Shown in pieces: positions 9,354-17,739 of a stretch of 64,000 nucleotides of DNA. The notes beneath the pieces are model-generated. The model was not told the DNA's origin and ran no database searches. It saw nothing but the letters and a program-made list of their open reading frames with translations. How positions within the stretch are numbered: the stretch's first letter is position 1; each line of letters opens with the position of its first letter. The stretch lies in contig NZ_LT990039.1 in the NCBI RefSeq assembly GCF_900312975.1, positions 1,984,001-2,048,000 of the forward strand. The letters are read 5' to 3'. The position numbers were made by a program, and so were the translations under genes. Source of the stretch: Massilistercora timonensis. Lineage in GTDB: Bacteria; Bacillota; Clostridia; Lachnospirales; Lachnospiraceae.

Positions 9354-10313
9354 GTGTTTGATTTTAATAAACCTAATATTGAGATAACTGAGATTTCAGA
9401 AGATAAGAAATATGGGAGATTCGTTGTAGAGCCTCTGGAGCGGGGCTATGGTACAACATTAGGAAATTCCCTCAGAAGGATCATGCTCTCCTCCCTGCCG
9501 GGTACGGCGATCAGTCAGGTAAAGATTGACGGGGTGCTGCATGAATTCAGCTCGATTCCTGGGGTGAAAGAGGATGTCACAGAGATCATTATGAACCTGA
9601 AATCCCTTGCGATCAAGAACAACTCCGAGACCGATGAGCCTAAGACGGCCTACATCGAGTTCGAAGGAGAAGGCGTGGTCACAGCGGCGGATATCCAGGT
9701 GGATCAGGACATTGAGATCATGAATCCTGAGACCGTTATCGCGACATTGAACGGCGGGGCAGACAGCAAGCTTTACATGGAACTGACCATCACCAATGGC
9801 CGGGGATATGTAAGCTCTGAGAAGAATAAGAACGACGAATTACCGATCGCGGTGATCCCGATCGATTCCATTTACACGCCGGTAGAGCGTGTGAACCTGA
9901 CGGTGGAGAACACCCGTGTGGGACAGATCACAGATTTTGACAAGCTGACCCTGGATGTCTACACCAACGGAACCCTTTGCCCGGACGAGGCAGTCAGCCT
10001 GGCTGCCAAGGTGCTGAGCGAGCATTTGAGACTGTTCATCGATCTGTCTGAAGTAGCGCAGGCTGCTGAGGTAATGATCGAGAAGGAGGACGACGAGAAG
10101 GAGAAGGTGCTGGAGATGAGCATCGACGAACTGGAGCTGTCCGTACGGTCTTACAATTGCCTGAAGAGAGCCGGCATCAACACCGTGGAGGAACTTACCA
10201 ACCGTACACCGGAAGATATGATGAAGGTGCGGAACCTGGGACGCAAGTCTCTGGAGGAAGTTCTGGCGAAGCTGGACGAATTGGGATTGTCTTTAAGCAA
10301 AGGCGAAGAATAA
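9354..10313 (+). CDS. rpoA: RNA polymerase subunit alpha
   Basis: 319 residues from GTG 9354 ([11 protein letters not shown]). The N-terminal domain (about 1-225) dimerises and nucleates assembly ([20 protein letters not shown]), and the C-terminal domain (about 245-315) contains [19 protein letters not shown] and [10 protein letters not shown], which contact UP elements and activators. AGGAGG at 9340-9345 is eight bases before GTG 9354; the in-frame GTG at 9345 overlaps that site and is rejected. Confidence 0.96.
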   Translation: MFDFNKPNIEITEISEDKKYGRFVVEPLERGYGTTLGNSLRRIMLSSLPGTAISQVKIDGVLHEFSSIPGVKEDVTEIIMNLKSLAIKNNSETDEPKTAYIEFEGEGVVTAADIQVDQDIEIMNPETVIATLNGGADSKLYMELTITNGRGYVSSEKNKNDELPIAVIPIDSIYTPVERVNLTVENTRVGQITDFDKLTLDVYTNGTLCPDEAVSLAAKVLSEHLRLFIDLSEVAQAAEVMIEKEDDEKEKVLEMSIDELELSVRSYNCLKRAGINTVEELTNRTPEDMMKVRNLGRKSLEEVLAKLDELGLSLSKGEE

Positions 10314-10409
10314 GAAGATTTGCCGGTAAGCCCGAAGCGCGCGGCAGATGCATTTGGCTAGTAAGCCCGAAGATGCATAACCAAGTGTAGAATAATGGAG
10401 GATTAAGAA
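10314..10409 (+). repeat. Spacer rpoA-rplQ with direct repeats
   Basis: GTAAGCCCGAAG occurs at 10326-10337 and again at 10361-10372, and GATGCAT at 10348-10354 and 10372-10378. The arrangement looks like a duplicated short segment or a pair of small hairpins (GGCT/AGCC). No terminator signature. Function unknown. Confidence 0.5.
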
Positions 10410-10946
10410 ATGGCAAAGTATAGAAAACTCGGCAGAACAGCAAGCCAGAGAAAAGCATTGTTAAGAAACCAGGTAACTGCTCTGATCAATCACGGAAAGA
10501 TCAGAACCACTGAGGCGAAGGCAAAAGAGATCCGCAAGATCACTGAGCACCTTATCGCCCTGGCGGTAAAGGAGAAGGACAACTTCGAAGAAGTTACCGT
10601 AAAGGCTAAAGTTGCCCGCAAGGACAAGGACGGCAAGAGAGTAAAAGAAGTTGTAGACGGCAAGAAAGTAACCGTATACGACGAGGAAGAGAAGACCATC
10701 AAGAAGGATCTTCCCAGCAGACTGCACGCTCGCCGTCAGATGCTGAAAGTCCTGTATCCGGTGAAGGAAGTTCCCACCGCTGCTGCAGGAAGAAAGAAAA
10801 ACACCAAGCAGGTTGACCTGGTAGCAAAGCTCTTCGAAGAGATCGCGCCCAAGTATGAGAACCGCAAGGGCGGTTACACAAGAATCGTGAAGATCGGCCA
10901 GAGAAAAGGCGACGCTGCTATGGAAGTTCTGATCGAGCTGGTGTAA
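10410..10946 (+). CDS. rplQ: 50S ribosomal protein L17 with internal extensions
   Basis: 178 residues, against about 115-130 in most bacteria. The L17 core is clear: RTASQRKALLRNQVTALINH, then LHARRQMLKVLYP, then GGYTRIVKIGQRKGDAAMEV at the end. The extra length is a charged insert at about residues 58-105 (rich in K, D and E) and a shorter one near TAAAGRKKNTKQ. L17 lies near the peptide exit tunnel, so the extra residues may face the surface. Last gene of the alpha operon; a strong terminator follows. Confidence 0.95.
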   Translation: MAKYRKLGRTASQRKALLRNQVTALINHGKIRTTEAKAKEIRKITEHLIALAVKEKDNFEEVTVKAKVARKDKDGKRVKEVVDGKKVTVYDEEEKTIKKDLPSRLHARRQMLKVLYPVKEVPTAAAGRKKNTKQVDLVAKLFEEIAPKYENRKGGYTRIVKIGQRKGDAAMEVLIELV

Positions 10947-10975
10947 GATAGTTTTATAAAGAACAACAGTCAAAA

Positions 10976-11006
10976 GGACATGTGGATCGACCACATGTCC
11001 TTTTTT
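10976..11006 (+). terminator. Rho-independent terminator after rplQ
   Basis: Perfect 10-base arms GGACATGTGG (10976-10985) and CCACATGTCC (10991-11000) with an ATCGA loop, followed by TTTTTT. AAAA before the stem lets it act on the opposite strand as well. It ends the ribosomal protein operon. Confidence 0.93.
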
Positions 11007-11059
11007 AAAATGAGAATAGAATATGGGGACTGTTAATAAAGTAGTACATCATTTGGATA

Positions 11060-11473
11060 TTAGATGGGCAGTTCCAGGTAGATGTCCTTTCCCTCCTTGA
11101 TGGAGATGACTACCTTGCCGCCGCGGATGGTGGTAACAGCGCCCTCCACCTGAATGTCTGCCACAGGAGCAGACGGCGCGGTCTCTTCTTCCGCATTTTC
11201 CTCAGCGGCAACCTCCGCCGCGTCCTTAAAGCCGGAGACATTGTCCGGAGTCAGCGGGGAGAGGGAATCGCTGGTCTTGGTAAGGGTAGCGCCCAGTACC
11301 TGGGCGATAGTGAGACAGCCGTCCAGAGAAAGCAGTCCGGAATCCACCAGTTCATCAAAGATTGCCGGATCTTCCAGATTCGCCGGCTCGATGGTGATCC
11401 CCTCTTCCGCCCGGCAGCAAAGCACCGCAGGGTCGCTTGCATGGGCTTTCGCAGTTTCAGCAGTAATTGACAT
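11060..11473 (-). CDS. PrdA N-terminal-like protein (D-proline reductase related)
   Basis: 137 residues. The N-terminal part (MSITAETAKAHASDPAVLCC, followed by EPANLEDPAIFDELVDSGLL and LTIAQVLGA) resembles what I remember of the N-terminus of the proline reductase proprotein PrdA and of PrdD/PrdE-like proteins. The rest is an acidic, Ala/Glu-rich linker (about 85-110) and a beta-rich tail. A full PrdA would be several times longer and contain the pyruvoyl-forming site; neither is here, and no other prd gene is in the window. AGGAGGTAATAGAA precedes the ATG. It is the only - strand gene in this area. Function uncertain. Confidence 0.5.
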   Translation of the reverse strand: MSITAETAKAHASDPAVLCCRAEEGITIEPANLEDPAIFDELVDSGLLSLDGCLTIAQVLGATLTKTSDSLSPLTPDNVSGFKDAAEVAAEENAEEETAPSAPVADIQVEGAVTTIRGGKVVISIKEGKDIYLELPI

Positions 11474-11513
11474 TTCTATTACCTCCTCGATATAAGTTCA
11501 ATGATCCAATTCA

Positions 11514-11543
11514 AGTATAGGAGTTCAGGGAGAAAATATCCAA
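11514..11543 (-). promoter_or_regulatory. Promoter for the PrdA-like gene
   Basis: On the minus strand TTGGAT (11543-11538) and TATACT (11519-11514) are separated by 18 bases, about 40 bases before the start codon. It fits the isolated minus-strand gene. Confidence 0.5.
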
Positions 11544-11695
11544 TTTATTTTTAGAATGTGTGAGGGATGTTTATAGAAGAGATCTATGAGTTCAGAAATG
11601 TTTCTGAAAAATGGCTTGCAATTTAAAGTCCTTTGCAGTATGCTTGTATTAAGCAACTAGTATAATAAGACATAAGTACAGATGTGAGGGAAAAG

Positions 11696-12388
11696 ATGGA
11701 AGAGTTGATACGAGTGGAGAATATCTGCAAAATCTATCATCCGGGAGATAATGAGGTTCGGGCGCTGGATGGTGTAAATCTTACCATAGGGGCCGGGGAA
11801 CTGGTAGCAGTGGTAGGGCATTCAGGATCCGGGAAATCTACGCTGATGAATATCCTGGGGTGTCTTGATGTGCCGACGGGCGGGAAATACTATCTCAATG
11901 GAAGCGATGTTTCCTGTCTGTCGGACAATGAGCTTTCAGATATCCGTAATCGCCAGATTGGTTTTGTCTTTCAGGGGTTTAACCTGATTCATAATCTGGA
12001 TGCAATAGGGAATGTGGAACTTCCTCTGATCTATCGGGGTATAGATCGCCGCAGCCGGCGTGAAGCGGCCAGAAGGGCGCTGGAGTTGGTGGGGCTCGAA
12101 GAGCGTCTGCGGCATAAGCCTTCGGAGATGTCCGGAGGGCAGCAGCAGAGGGTGGCGGTGGCAAGAGCGATCGCGGCCCGTCCTCCGCTGATCCTGGCGG
12201 ACGAACCTACTGGGAACCTGGATTCCCGAACCTCCGGGGAGATCATGGAGATTTTGAAGGGCTTGCACCGAGCTGGCCGAACGGTAGTGATCATCACCCA
12301 TGATCTGGATATCGCGGCCCAGGCGCGCCGGGTGATCTGCATCCGGGACGGGCAGATTGAGCGGGAATATGAGAACAGACAGCAGTAA
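11696..12388 (+). CDS. ABC transporter ATPase, MacB/LolD class
   Basis: 230 residues from ATG 11696. Walker A GHSGSGKST, signature SGGQQQRVAVARAIA and Walker B LILADEPTGNLD mark the FtsE/LolD/MacB class of ATPases. An in-frame GTG at 11684 would include the likely ribosome-binding site and is rejected. With the two following genes it forms a tripartite-like efflux module. TATAAT at 11661-11666 may be its -10, but no convincing -35 was seen. Confidence 0.92.
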   Translation: MEELIRVENICKIYHPGDNEVRALDGVNLTIGAGELVAVVGHSGSGKSTLMNILGCLDVPTGGKYYLNGSDVSCLSDNELSDIRNRQIGFVFQGFNLIHNLDAIGNVELPLIYRGIDRRSRREAARRALELVGLEERLRHKPSEMSGGQQQRVAVARAIAARPPLILADEPTGNLDSRTSGEIMEILKGLHRAGRTVVIITHDLDIAAQARRVICIRDGQIEREYENRQQ

Positions 12389-12419
12389 AACAAAATGAGA
12401 GTGAGGAGGACAAAAGACC

Positions 12420-14018
12420 ATGTTCCATAAGAAAGAAGAAAAAACAGAAAACGCAGGATATTCGGAGGGCAAGAAGAAAAGGAAAAAACTTCCCGGCTGG
12501 GTGATCCTGCCGGTGCTGGGAGTGATCGCGGCGGTGTTTTTTGCTGTTTCCCGGCTGACTGCGGGGGAGGGGGTCGTCAAGCTTTCCGTAGTATCTGTAG
12601 AGAGGGGAGATATCCGTCAGACCTATCACGCCTCAGGGACGGTGGAGAGTGAAAGGAGCAAAGTATTTTATTCCCCGGTGAACGCCCCGGTGAAAACATG
12701 CAGAGCTAAGGTGGGAACAGCAGTGAAAAAAGGCGATCTTCTGGTGTCCTTTGATGTTACGGATCTGGAAAAGGATAACCGGCAGTCAGAGCTGGGCGTA
12801 CTTCAGGCCAGATACACCAGCGAGGACGCCAGGGAGCAGAGCAGCAGGGCGGCGAAAGCTGCCGCAGAGGGGAAAGCCCAGAGTGTGGAGGCGAAAAAGC
12901 AGGTCCAGGAGCAGATCCAGGACAAAAAGAAAGAGATCGCCAGTCTGGAGAAGCAGGCCGGGAAAGAGACCAGCCAGGTTTCCGAGAATGCGGCCAAGAT
13001 CGCCAGTCTCCGGAAGGATTTGGAGGAGAATCTGGACGCGCAGTCTGAACAACAGGCGATCAAGGAAAATGCGGAGCGGCAGTTGTCGAAACTGGACGGA
13101 AACAAGGAGGAACATGAGCAGCAGATCCAGGAGCTTCTGAAAAAAGCCCAGGAGGCCACTGACCAGATTGCCAGCCTGCAGAAAGCATCACGCTCGCTGG
13201 AAAACCAGTTGGCTGTTCTGGAAAATGGGGGAGGCACAGGAGCGGCAGAGCAGCTTGCGGCGGCCCGCAAAGAACTGGAGACGCTTGAGGATAGTCTGGC
13301 GCAGCTGGGGATGGGAGGTGGCGGCTCTTCCGAGGCTGGCCTTACCAGCGGCCAGGAGAAGAATCTGGAGGTCACCGAGGATCTGGCGGAGCTTTCCCGG
13401 CTGAGTACCGGGGAGCTTCTGGAAAAAGGCCGGGAAGGCATTAAGGCAGAGTTCGACGGGGTCATCTCGGATGTAAAGGTGCAGGAAGGGAGTACGGCTA
13501 CTCAGGGGCTGGAGCTTTTCACGCTGGTGAGCAATCAGGATGTGAAGGTACGGCTGGAAGTACCAGCCAATGATTACGAAAATCTTATTAAAGGGAGCAA
13601 GGCGCAGATCACGATCGGCAGAGCTTCCTATCAGGGAAGTGTCACTTCTGTGGACAAGATCGCGCTGGCCAATGAGAAGGGGAACGTTGTCATTCACGCG
13701 GATGTGACGGTCAACAACCCGGATGAGGAACTGTGCATCGGCGTAGGCGCCAAAGCGGTGCTGACCGTGGCGGAGAAGTCAGATATCCTGTATCTTCCGG
13801 GAGAAGTAGTCAACACTTCAGCAGAAGGAGATTTTGTCTATGTGATCCGGGGCGGCCAGGTGGAGAAGCAGCCTGTGGAACTTGGGATTGCCTCTGACAG
13901 CCAGGTAGAGATCCAAAGCGGTCTGAAAGAGGGTGACCAGGTAATCTCGGACGTCTCCGGGGAAGTCCGGGAGGGGATGAAAGCTACCGGAATCTACAAG
14001 GAAACAGAAGGAGAGTAA
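12420..14018 (+). CDS. Efflux adaptor, MacA/HlyD family, long coiled coil
   Basis: 532 residues. A single membrane anchor (about 24-45, WVILPVLGVIAAVFFAVS) is followed by a barrel-sandwich half (VERGDIRQTYHASGTVES), then about 170 residues of predicted coiled coil rich in E, K, Q and A (about 130-300), a Gly-rich turn, the second barrel half (EFDGVISDVKVQEGS) and the beta-barrel. Adaptors of this kind dock on MacB-type permeases; in Gram-positive cells they act outside the membrane without an outer-membrane partner. AGGAGG is 11 bases before the ATG. Substrate unknown. Confidence 0.88.
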   Translation: MFHKKEEKTENAGYSEGKKKRKKLPGWVILPVLGVIAAVFFAVSRLTAGEGVVKLSVVSVERGDIRQTYHASGTVESERSKVFYSPVNAPVKTCRAKVGTAVKKGDLLVSFDVTDLEKDNRQSELGVLQARYTSEDAREQSSRAAKAAAEGKAQSVEAKKQVQEQIQDKKKEIASLEKQAGKETSQVSENAAKIASLRKDLEENLDAQSEQQAIKENAERQLSKLDGNKEEHEQQIQELLKKAQEATDQIASLQKASRSLENQLAVLENGGGTGAAEQLAAARKELETLEDSLAQLGMGGGGSSEAGLTSGQEKNLEVTEDLAELSRLSTGELLEKGREGIKAEFDGVISDVKVQEGSTATQGLELFTLVSNQDVKVRLEVPANDYENLIKGSKAQITIGRASYQGSVTSVDKIALANEKGNVVIHADVTVNNPDEELCIGVGAKAVLTVAEKSDILYLPGEVVNTSAEGDFVYVIRGGQVEKQPVELGIASDSQVEIQSGLKEGDQVISDVSGEVREGMKATGIYKETEGE

Positions 14019-14022
14019 GGAT

Positions 14023-15261
14023 ATGGGACAATTAGGGGAATATATAAGGATGGCCCTCTACAATATCCGGGAAAATAAAGGGCGCTCCTTCCTGACTATG
14101 CTAGGTATTATCATTGGGATATCCTCAGTGATCACCATTGTCGCCATTGGCAGCGGTCTGAAAGAAGACGTTATGTCCAGCGCACAGACCAAAAGTGTTA
14201 CGGTGATGGCTGATCCGGAGAAAAGCGCCAATACCCAACTGATCACCTGGGAGGATCTAAAGGCACTGAAAGACCAGCTTGGAGACAAGGTGACGGGAGT
14301 GACAAATATTGCGCAGGCTGTCGGAACTGCCCAGACCAGAAAGGGCAGCTTTGATGCGTACCTGACGCTGACTACGCCGGATGAGGAGCAGGATCCTCTG
14401 CAATATCCTATCATCCGGGGAACGTATTTTAATGAGAACGATGTAGAGAACCGGTCCGCAGTCTGTATACTGGATAAAGCCAGCGCTCTCTATCTCTTCG
14501 GGACAGAGGATATTATCGGCATGGATCTGGACCTACAGGTGGAAGACAGCCTTCTGACACTCCAGGTGAAAGGAGTCCGGGATCAGGACCCGGAGATGAT
14601 GGCGGCCAATGAAGAAGCTATGGCCATGTTTGGGATGGAGATGCCAGTCCTTCTGGAGGTGCCTTATACACTGGCGGAAAGCTGGGGTGGGCAGGCGGGG
14701 AATTTCTCTTCTCTGACTCTGTATCTGGCAGAGGGAGCAGATGAAAACCAGACTGCCAAAGCGGCGGTTCAGATTTTGGATTCCCGGCACATGAATGAGG
14801 GAGAGGATCTGTTTGGCAAGCAGCAGGCCATGGAAGACATGGTGCAGGCTATGGGGAGCATTATGGATGGCGTTACAGCCTTTGTGGCCTTTGTAGCAGG
14901 GATTTCTCTTCTGGTAGGCGGTATCGGCGTTATGAATATCATGCTGGTGTCGGTGACAGAGCGAACCAGGGAGATCGGTATCCGCAAAGCGTTAGGAGCG
15001 CGGACATCCTCGGTGGTCTTTCAATTTCTTTGTGAATCCGCTATCATATCCGGGATTGGCGGGATTATCGGAATTCTATTGGGAGCGGGGCTCGCCGGAG
15101 GGATCTCGGCCCTGGAGATCGGAGGGCTGTCCGCCAGGCTGTCGCCAGGGACGGTGATCCTGGCCACTTGTTTTTCCTGCGGCGTAGGAGTCCTGTTTGG
15201 CATCTATCCGGCCCGGAAAGCAGCCGGGATGAGTCCCATTGAAGCGCTGCGGCAACTGTGA
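14023..15261 (+). CDS. MacB-like ABC transporter permease
   Basis: 412 residues with the FtsX/MacB topology: one N-terminal membrane helix (NKGRSFLTMLGIIIGISSVI), a large extracytoplasmic domain (about 45-275) and three C-terminal helices. The loop after the second helix, TERTREIGIRKALGAR, is the conserved coupling segment that contacts the ATPase. It begins four bases after the adaptor gene. The three-gene set resembles antimicrobial peptide or lipid export systems; no substrate can be read from sequence. Confidence 0.9.
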   Translation: MGQLGEYIRMALYNIRENKGRSFLTMLGIIIGISSVITIVAIGSGLKEDVMSSAQTKSVTVMADPEKSANTQLITWEDLKALKDQLGDKVTGVTNIAQAVGTAQTRKGSFDAYLTLTTPDEEQDPLQYPIIRGTYFNENDVENRSAVCILDKASALYLFGTEDIIGMDLDLQVEDSLLTLQVKGVRDQDPEMMAANEEAMAMFGMEMPVLLEVPYTLAESWGGQAGNFSSLTLYLAEGADENQTAKAAVQILDSRHMNEGEDLFGKQQAMEDMVQAMGSIMDGVTAFVAFVAGISLLVGGIGVMNIMLVSVTERTREIGIRKALGARTSSVVFQFLCESAIISGIGGIIGILLGAGLAGGISALEIGGLSARLSPGTVILATCFSCGVGVLFGIYPARKAAGMSPIEALRQL

Positions 15262-15329
15262 AAACATGGGGAAGAATCAGAGGACAGAACACAAAAGATA
15301 AGATCTGAGAGTAAAAAGGAGGAAGAAGC

Positions 15330-15725
15330 ATGTTTCAGCCAAGTAAATTATTAAAAGTGATGTCTGTGATTTTTATTATTCTGGGAGTTCTGGGGCTGAT
15401 CGGAACAGGATTCAGCTATGCCATGCTGCCCACCCTGGAGAGTATAGAGGGCGTGGATATGAGTCTTGTAACGGAGACGCTGACACCGCTGAACCTGGCG
15501 CTCTCTATCGTAAGCTGCGTAAGCAGCGTGGGAGCAGGGATCGCAGGAATTAGGGGCAGATCCAGGAGAAGAGCGGTGATCTTCATAGGACTCTATTCCC
15601 TGCTGACAGTGATATCTCTGATCCAGACGGCGGCGATAGGGTTGTTTAATTTTGGGGCGGTCCTGGATGTGGTAGTCCCGGTGCTGTACTGGTGGGGCCT
15701 GTATCAGTCGGAGGAGAGAGGATAG
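15330..15725 (+). CDS. Small membrane protein, unknown function
   Basis: 131 residues with four hydrophobic segments (about 10-32, 48-70, 82-98 and 105-122). No family recognised. GGAGGAAGAAGC precedes the ATG. It lies 68 bases after the MacB-like gene in the same direction and may be co-transcribed, but a shared function is a guess. Confidence 0.7.
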   Translation: MFQPSKLLKVMSVIFIILGVLGLIGTGFSYAMLPTLESIEGVDMSLVTETLTPLNLALSIVSCVSSVGAGIAGIRGRSRRRAVIFIGLYSLLTVISLIQTAAIGLFNFGAVLDVVVPVLYWWGLYQSEERG

Positions 15726-15844
15726 GGATTGCCTGCTTCTGCATACCCTTATAAAATCCGTTCCATGCGGGGTGCGTGGTACACGCTGTGGTTTGTGTTA
15801 AATTTTCTACTTTTGCTGTTTTTCTTCCTTTATTTTTGTGAAAA

Positions 15845-15853
15845 TGTTATAAT
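15845..15853 (+). promoter_or_regulatory. Extended -10 promoter of the hydrogenase operon
   Basis: TGTTATAAT at 15845-15853 gives an extended -10 box about 55 bases before the start codon. The region upstream is T-rich, with no clear TTGACA at the normal distance. Confidence 0.55.
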
Positions 15854-15906
15854 TAATAAAATATGTCGGCCAACGACAAGTTCTACGAAGGAAAGGAAGG
15901 TATGTG

Positions 15907-17739
15907 ATGAGCAGGTTGGAGATTGATTCCCCGAAGCGGGCAAAGATCGTCATGGAGGGCCTGTACAAGGATCTGGAGCGCAGGATCGAATCCAGTCCTC
16001 CGGGCTTATGTCCAGTTGACATGGCGCGGGCGTTCCTGGAGTTATGTCATGCCCAGACTTGCGGGAAATGTGTACCCTGCCGGATCGGCCTTGGACAGCT
16101 GAATCGTCTGATCAAGGACGTGCTGGACGGCAAAGCAACAATGGAAACTTTGGATGTTATGGAGGAGACAGCCCTGTCTGTTATGGAAACAGCGGACTGT
16201 GCCATCGGATATGAGGCGGCCAATATGGTCTATAAGGGACTGGTAGGCTACCGGGATGATTATATTGAGCATATTCAGAACGGACGCTGTACCTGCAGCT
16301 ACAACCAGCCCGTGGCATGTGTGTCCTTATGTCCGGCTCATGTGGATATCCCGGGGTATGTTGCCCTGGTCGGAGAGGGACGCTATGCGGACGCTATCCG
16401 TCTGATCCGCAAGGACAATCCGTTCCCCACCACATGTGGTTTTATCTGTGAGCATCCCTGTGAGGCGAGATGCCGGAGAAATATGGTGGATGACTCTGTA
16501 AATATCCGCGGGCTGAAGCGGATGGCGGCAGATTACGCAGGCGAGGTAGACCCGCCGGCATGCGCCCCGTCCACCGGCAAGAAAGTGGCAGTGCTTGGCG
16601 GAGGCCCGGGAGGGCTTAGCGCGGCTTACTATCTGCAGCTGATGGGACATCAGGCGACGGTCTATGAGATGCTGCCCAAGCTGGGCGGTATGCTCCGGTA
16701 CGGGATTCCCAATTATCGTCTGCCCAAAGACAGGCTGGATGAGGACATTAACGCGATCCTGAAGACCGGTGTGGAAGTGAAGCATGGCCTGAAGATCGGC
16801 GTGGATGTTACCATTCAGGAGCTGAGAGAGCAGTATGACGCAGTCCTTATCACCATCGGCGCCAGCACAGACAAGAAGCTGGGGCTGGAAGGCGAGGACG
16901 CGGACGGCGTATACTCAGCGGTTCAGTTCCTGCGTAATGTTGGAAAGGAACAGATCCTGGATCTGACCGGCAAGCAGGTGGCAGTCATCGGCGGCGGAAA
17001 TGTTTCTATGGATGCGGTCCGCACGGCGAAGCGGCTGGGCGCTTCCAAGGTAAGCATTGTATATCGCCGGAGAGTGGCGGATATGACAGCGCTGCCAGGA
17101 GAGATCGAAGGCGCAGTGGCAGAGGGCATTGAACTGCAGACGCTGAAAGCGCCGGCAGCCCTTGACGTAGATGAGAATCATCACATCAAAGGAATCTATG
17201 TGACGCCTCAGATGGTCAGCGCCATCAAGGACGGAAGAGCCAGTATCAAGCCCACCGGCGAGGAGGATATCTATATCCCCTGTGATGTGTTGATCGTGGC
17301 TATCGGCCAGAATATCGAGACCCGTCACTTTGAGGAGGCAGGTATTCCGGTTTCCCGAGGCAAGATTGTTACTGAGAGCAGCGGAACCTTTGAAAATATG
17401 CCAGGTGTCTTCGCAGGCGGCGACTGCGCCAGCGGTCCGGCTTCTGTGATCAAGGCTATTGCGGCGGCCAAGGTAGTGGCGGCGAATATCGACGAGTATC
17501 TGGGATACCACCATGTGATCTCCTGTGATGTGGAGATCCCGGAACCACGCCTGGACGACCGCATGCCTTGCGGAAGAGTAAACCTCACCGAGCGGGAGGC
17601 CTGCGAGAGAGTGAAAGATTTCGAAGGCGTAGAGAACTGTATGACCGAGGCGGAGGCGAAGCAGGAGGCAGCCCGGTGTCTTCGCTGCGATCATTTCGGC
17701 TATGGAATATTTAAGGGAGGCAGAGAGAAATTATGGTAA
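15907..17739 (+). CDS. NuoF-tail/GltD-like NAD(P)-dependent flavoprotein
   Basis: 610 residues from ATG 15907. Residues 45-115 match the C-terminal [4Fe-4S] module of NuoF (C52, C55, C58 and C98). Residues 125-195 hold the two [4Fe-4S] motifs of the glutamate synthase small subunit (C128/C130, C138, C142 and C177, C181, C185, C189). The rest is the GltD-type two-dinucleotide fold (GGGPGGLSAA near 231 and VIGGGNVSMD near 355, AGGDC near the end). It overlaps the hydrogenase gene by 7 bases. The pair fits the glutamate-synthase-linked (group A2) [FeFe] hydrogenases, with NAD(P)H as the inferred electron carrier. GAAAGGAAGG six bases upstream favours this ATG. Confidence 0.9.
   Translation: MSRLEIDSPKRAKIVMEGLYKDLERRIESSPPGLCPVDMARAFLELCHAQTCGKCVPCRIGLGQLNRLIKDVLDGKATMETLDVMEETALSVMETADCAIGYEAANMVYKGLVGYRDDYIEHIQNGRCTCSYNQPVACVSLCPAHVDIPGYVALVGEGRYADAIRLIRKDNPFPTTCGFICEHPCEARCRRNMVDDSVNIRGLKRMAADYAGEVDPPACAPSTGKKVAVLGGGPGGLSAAYYLQLMGHQATVYEMLPKLGGMLRYGIPNYRLPKDRLDEDINAILKTGVEVKHGLKIGVDVTIQELREQYDAVLITIGASTDKKLGLEGEDADGVYSAVQFLRNVGKEQILDLTGKQVAVIGGGNVSMDAVRTAKRLGASKVSIVYRRRVADMTALPGEIEGAVAEGIELQTLKAPAALDVDENHHIKGIYVTPQMVSAIKDGRASIKPTGEEDIYIPCDVLIVAIGQNIETRHFEEAGIPVSRGKIVTESSGTFENMPGVFAGGDCASGPASVIKAIAAAKVVAANIDEYLGYHHVISCDVEIPEPRLDDRMPCGRVNLTEREACERVKDFEGVENCMTEAEAKQEAARCLRCDHFGYGIFKGGREKLW

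Noticed and set aside
12786-13697. Minus-strand open frames over the efflux adaptor coiled coil
   Set aside because: Low-complexity Leu/Ser-rich shadows of the Glu/Lys/Gln-rich coiled coil codons.
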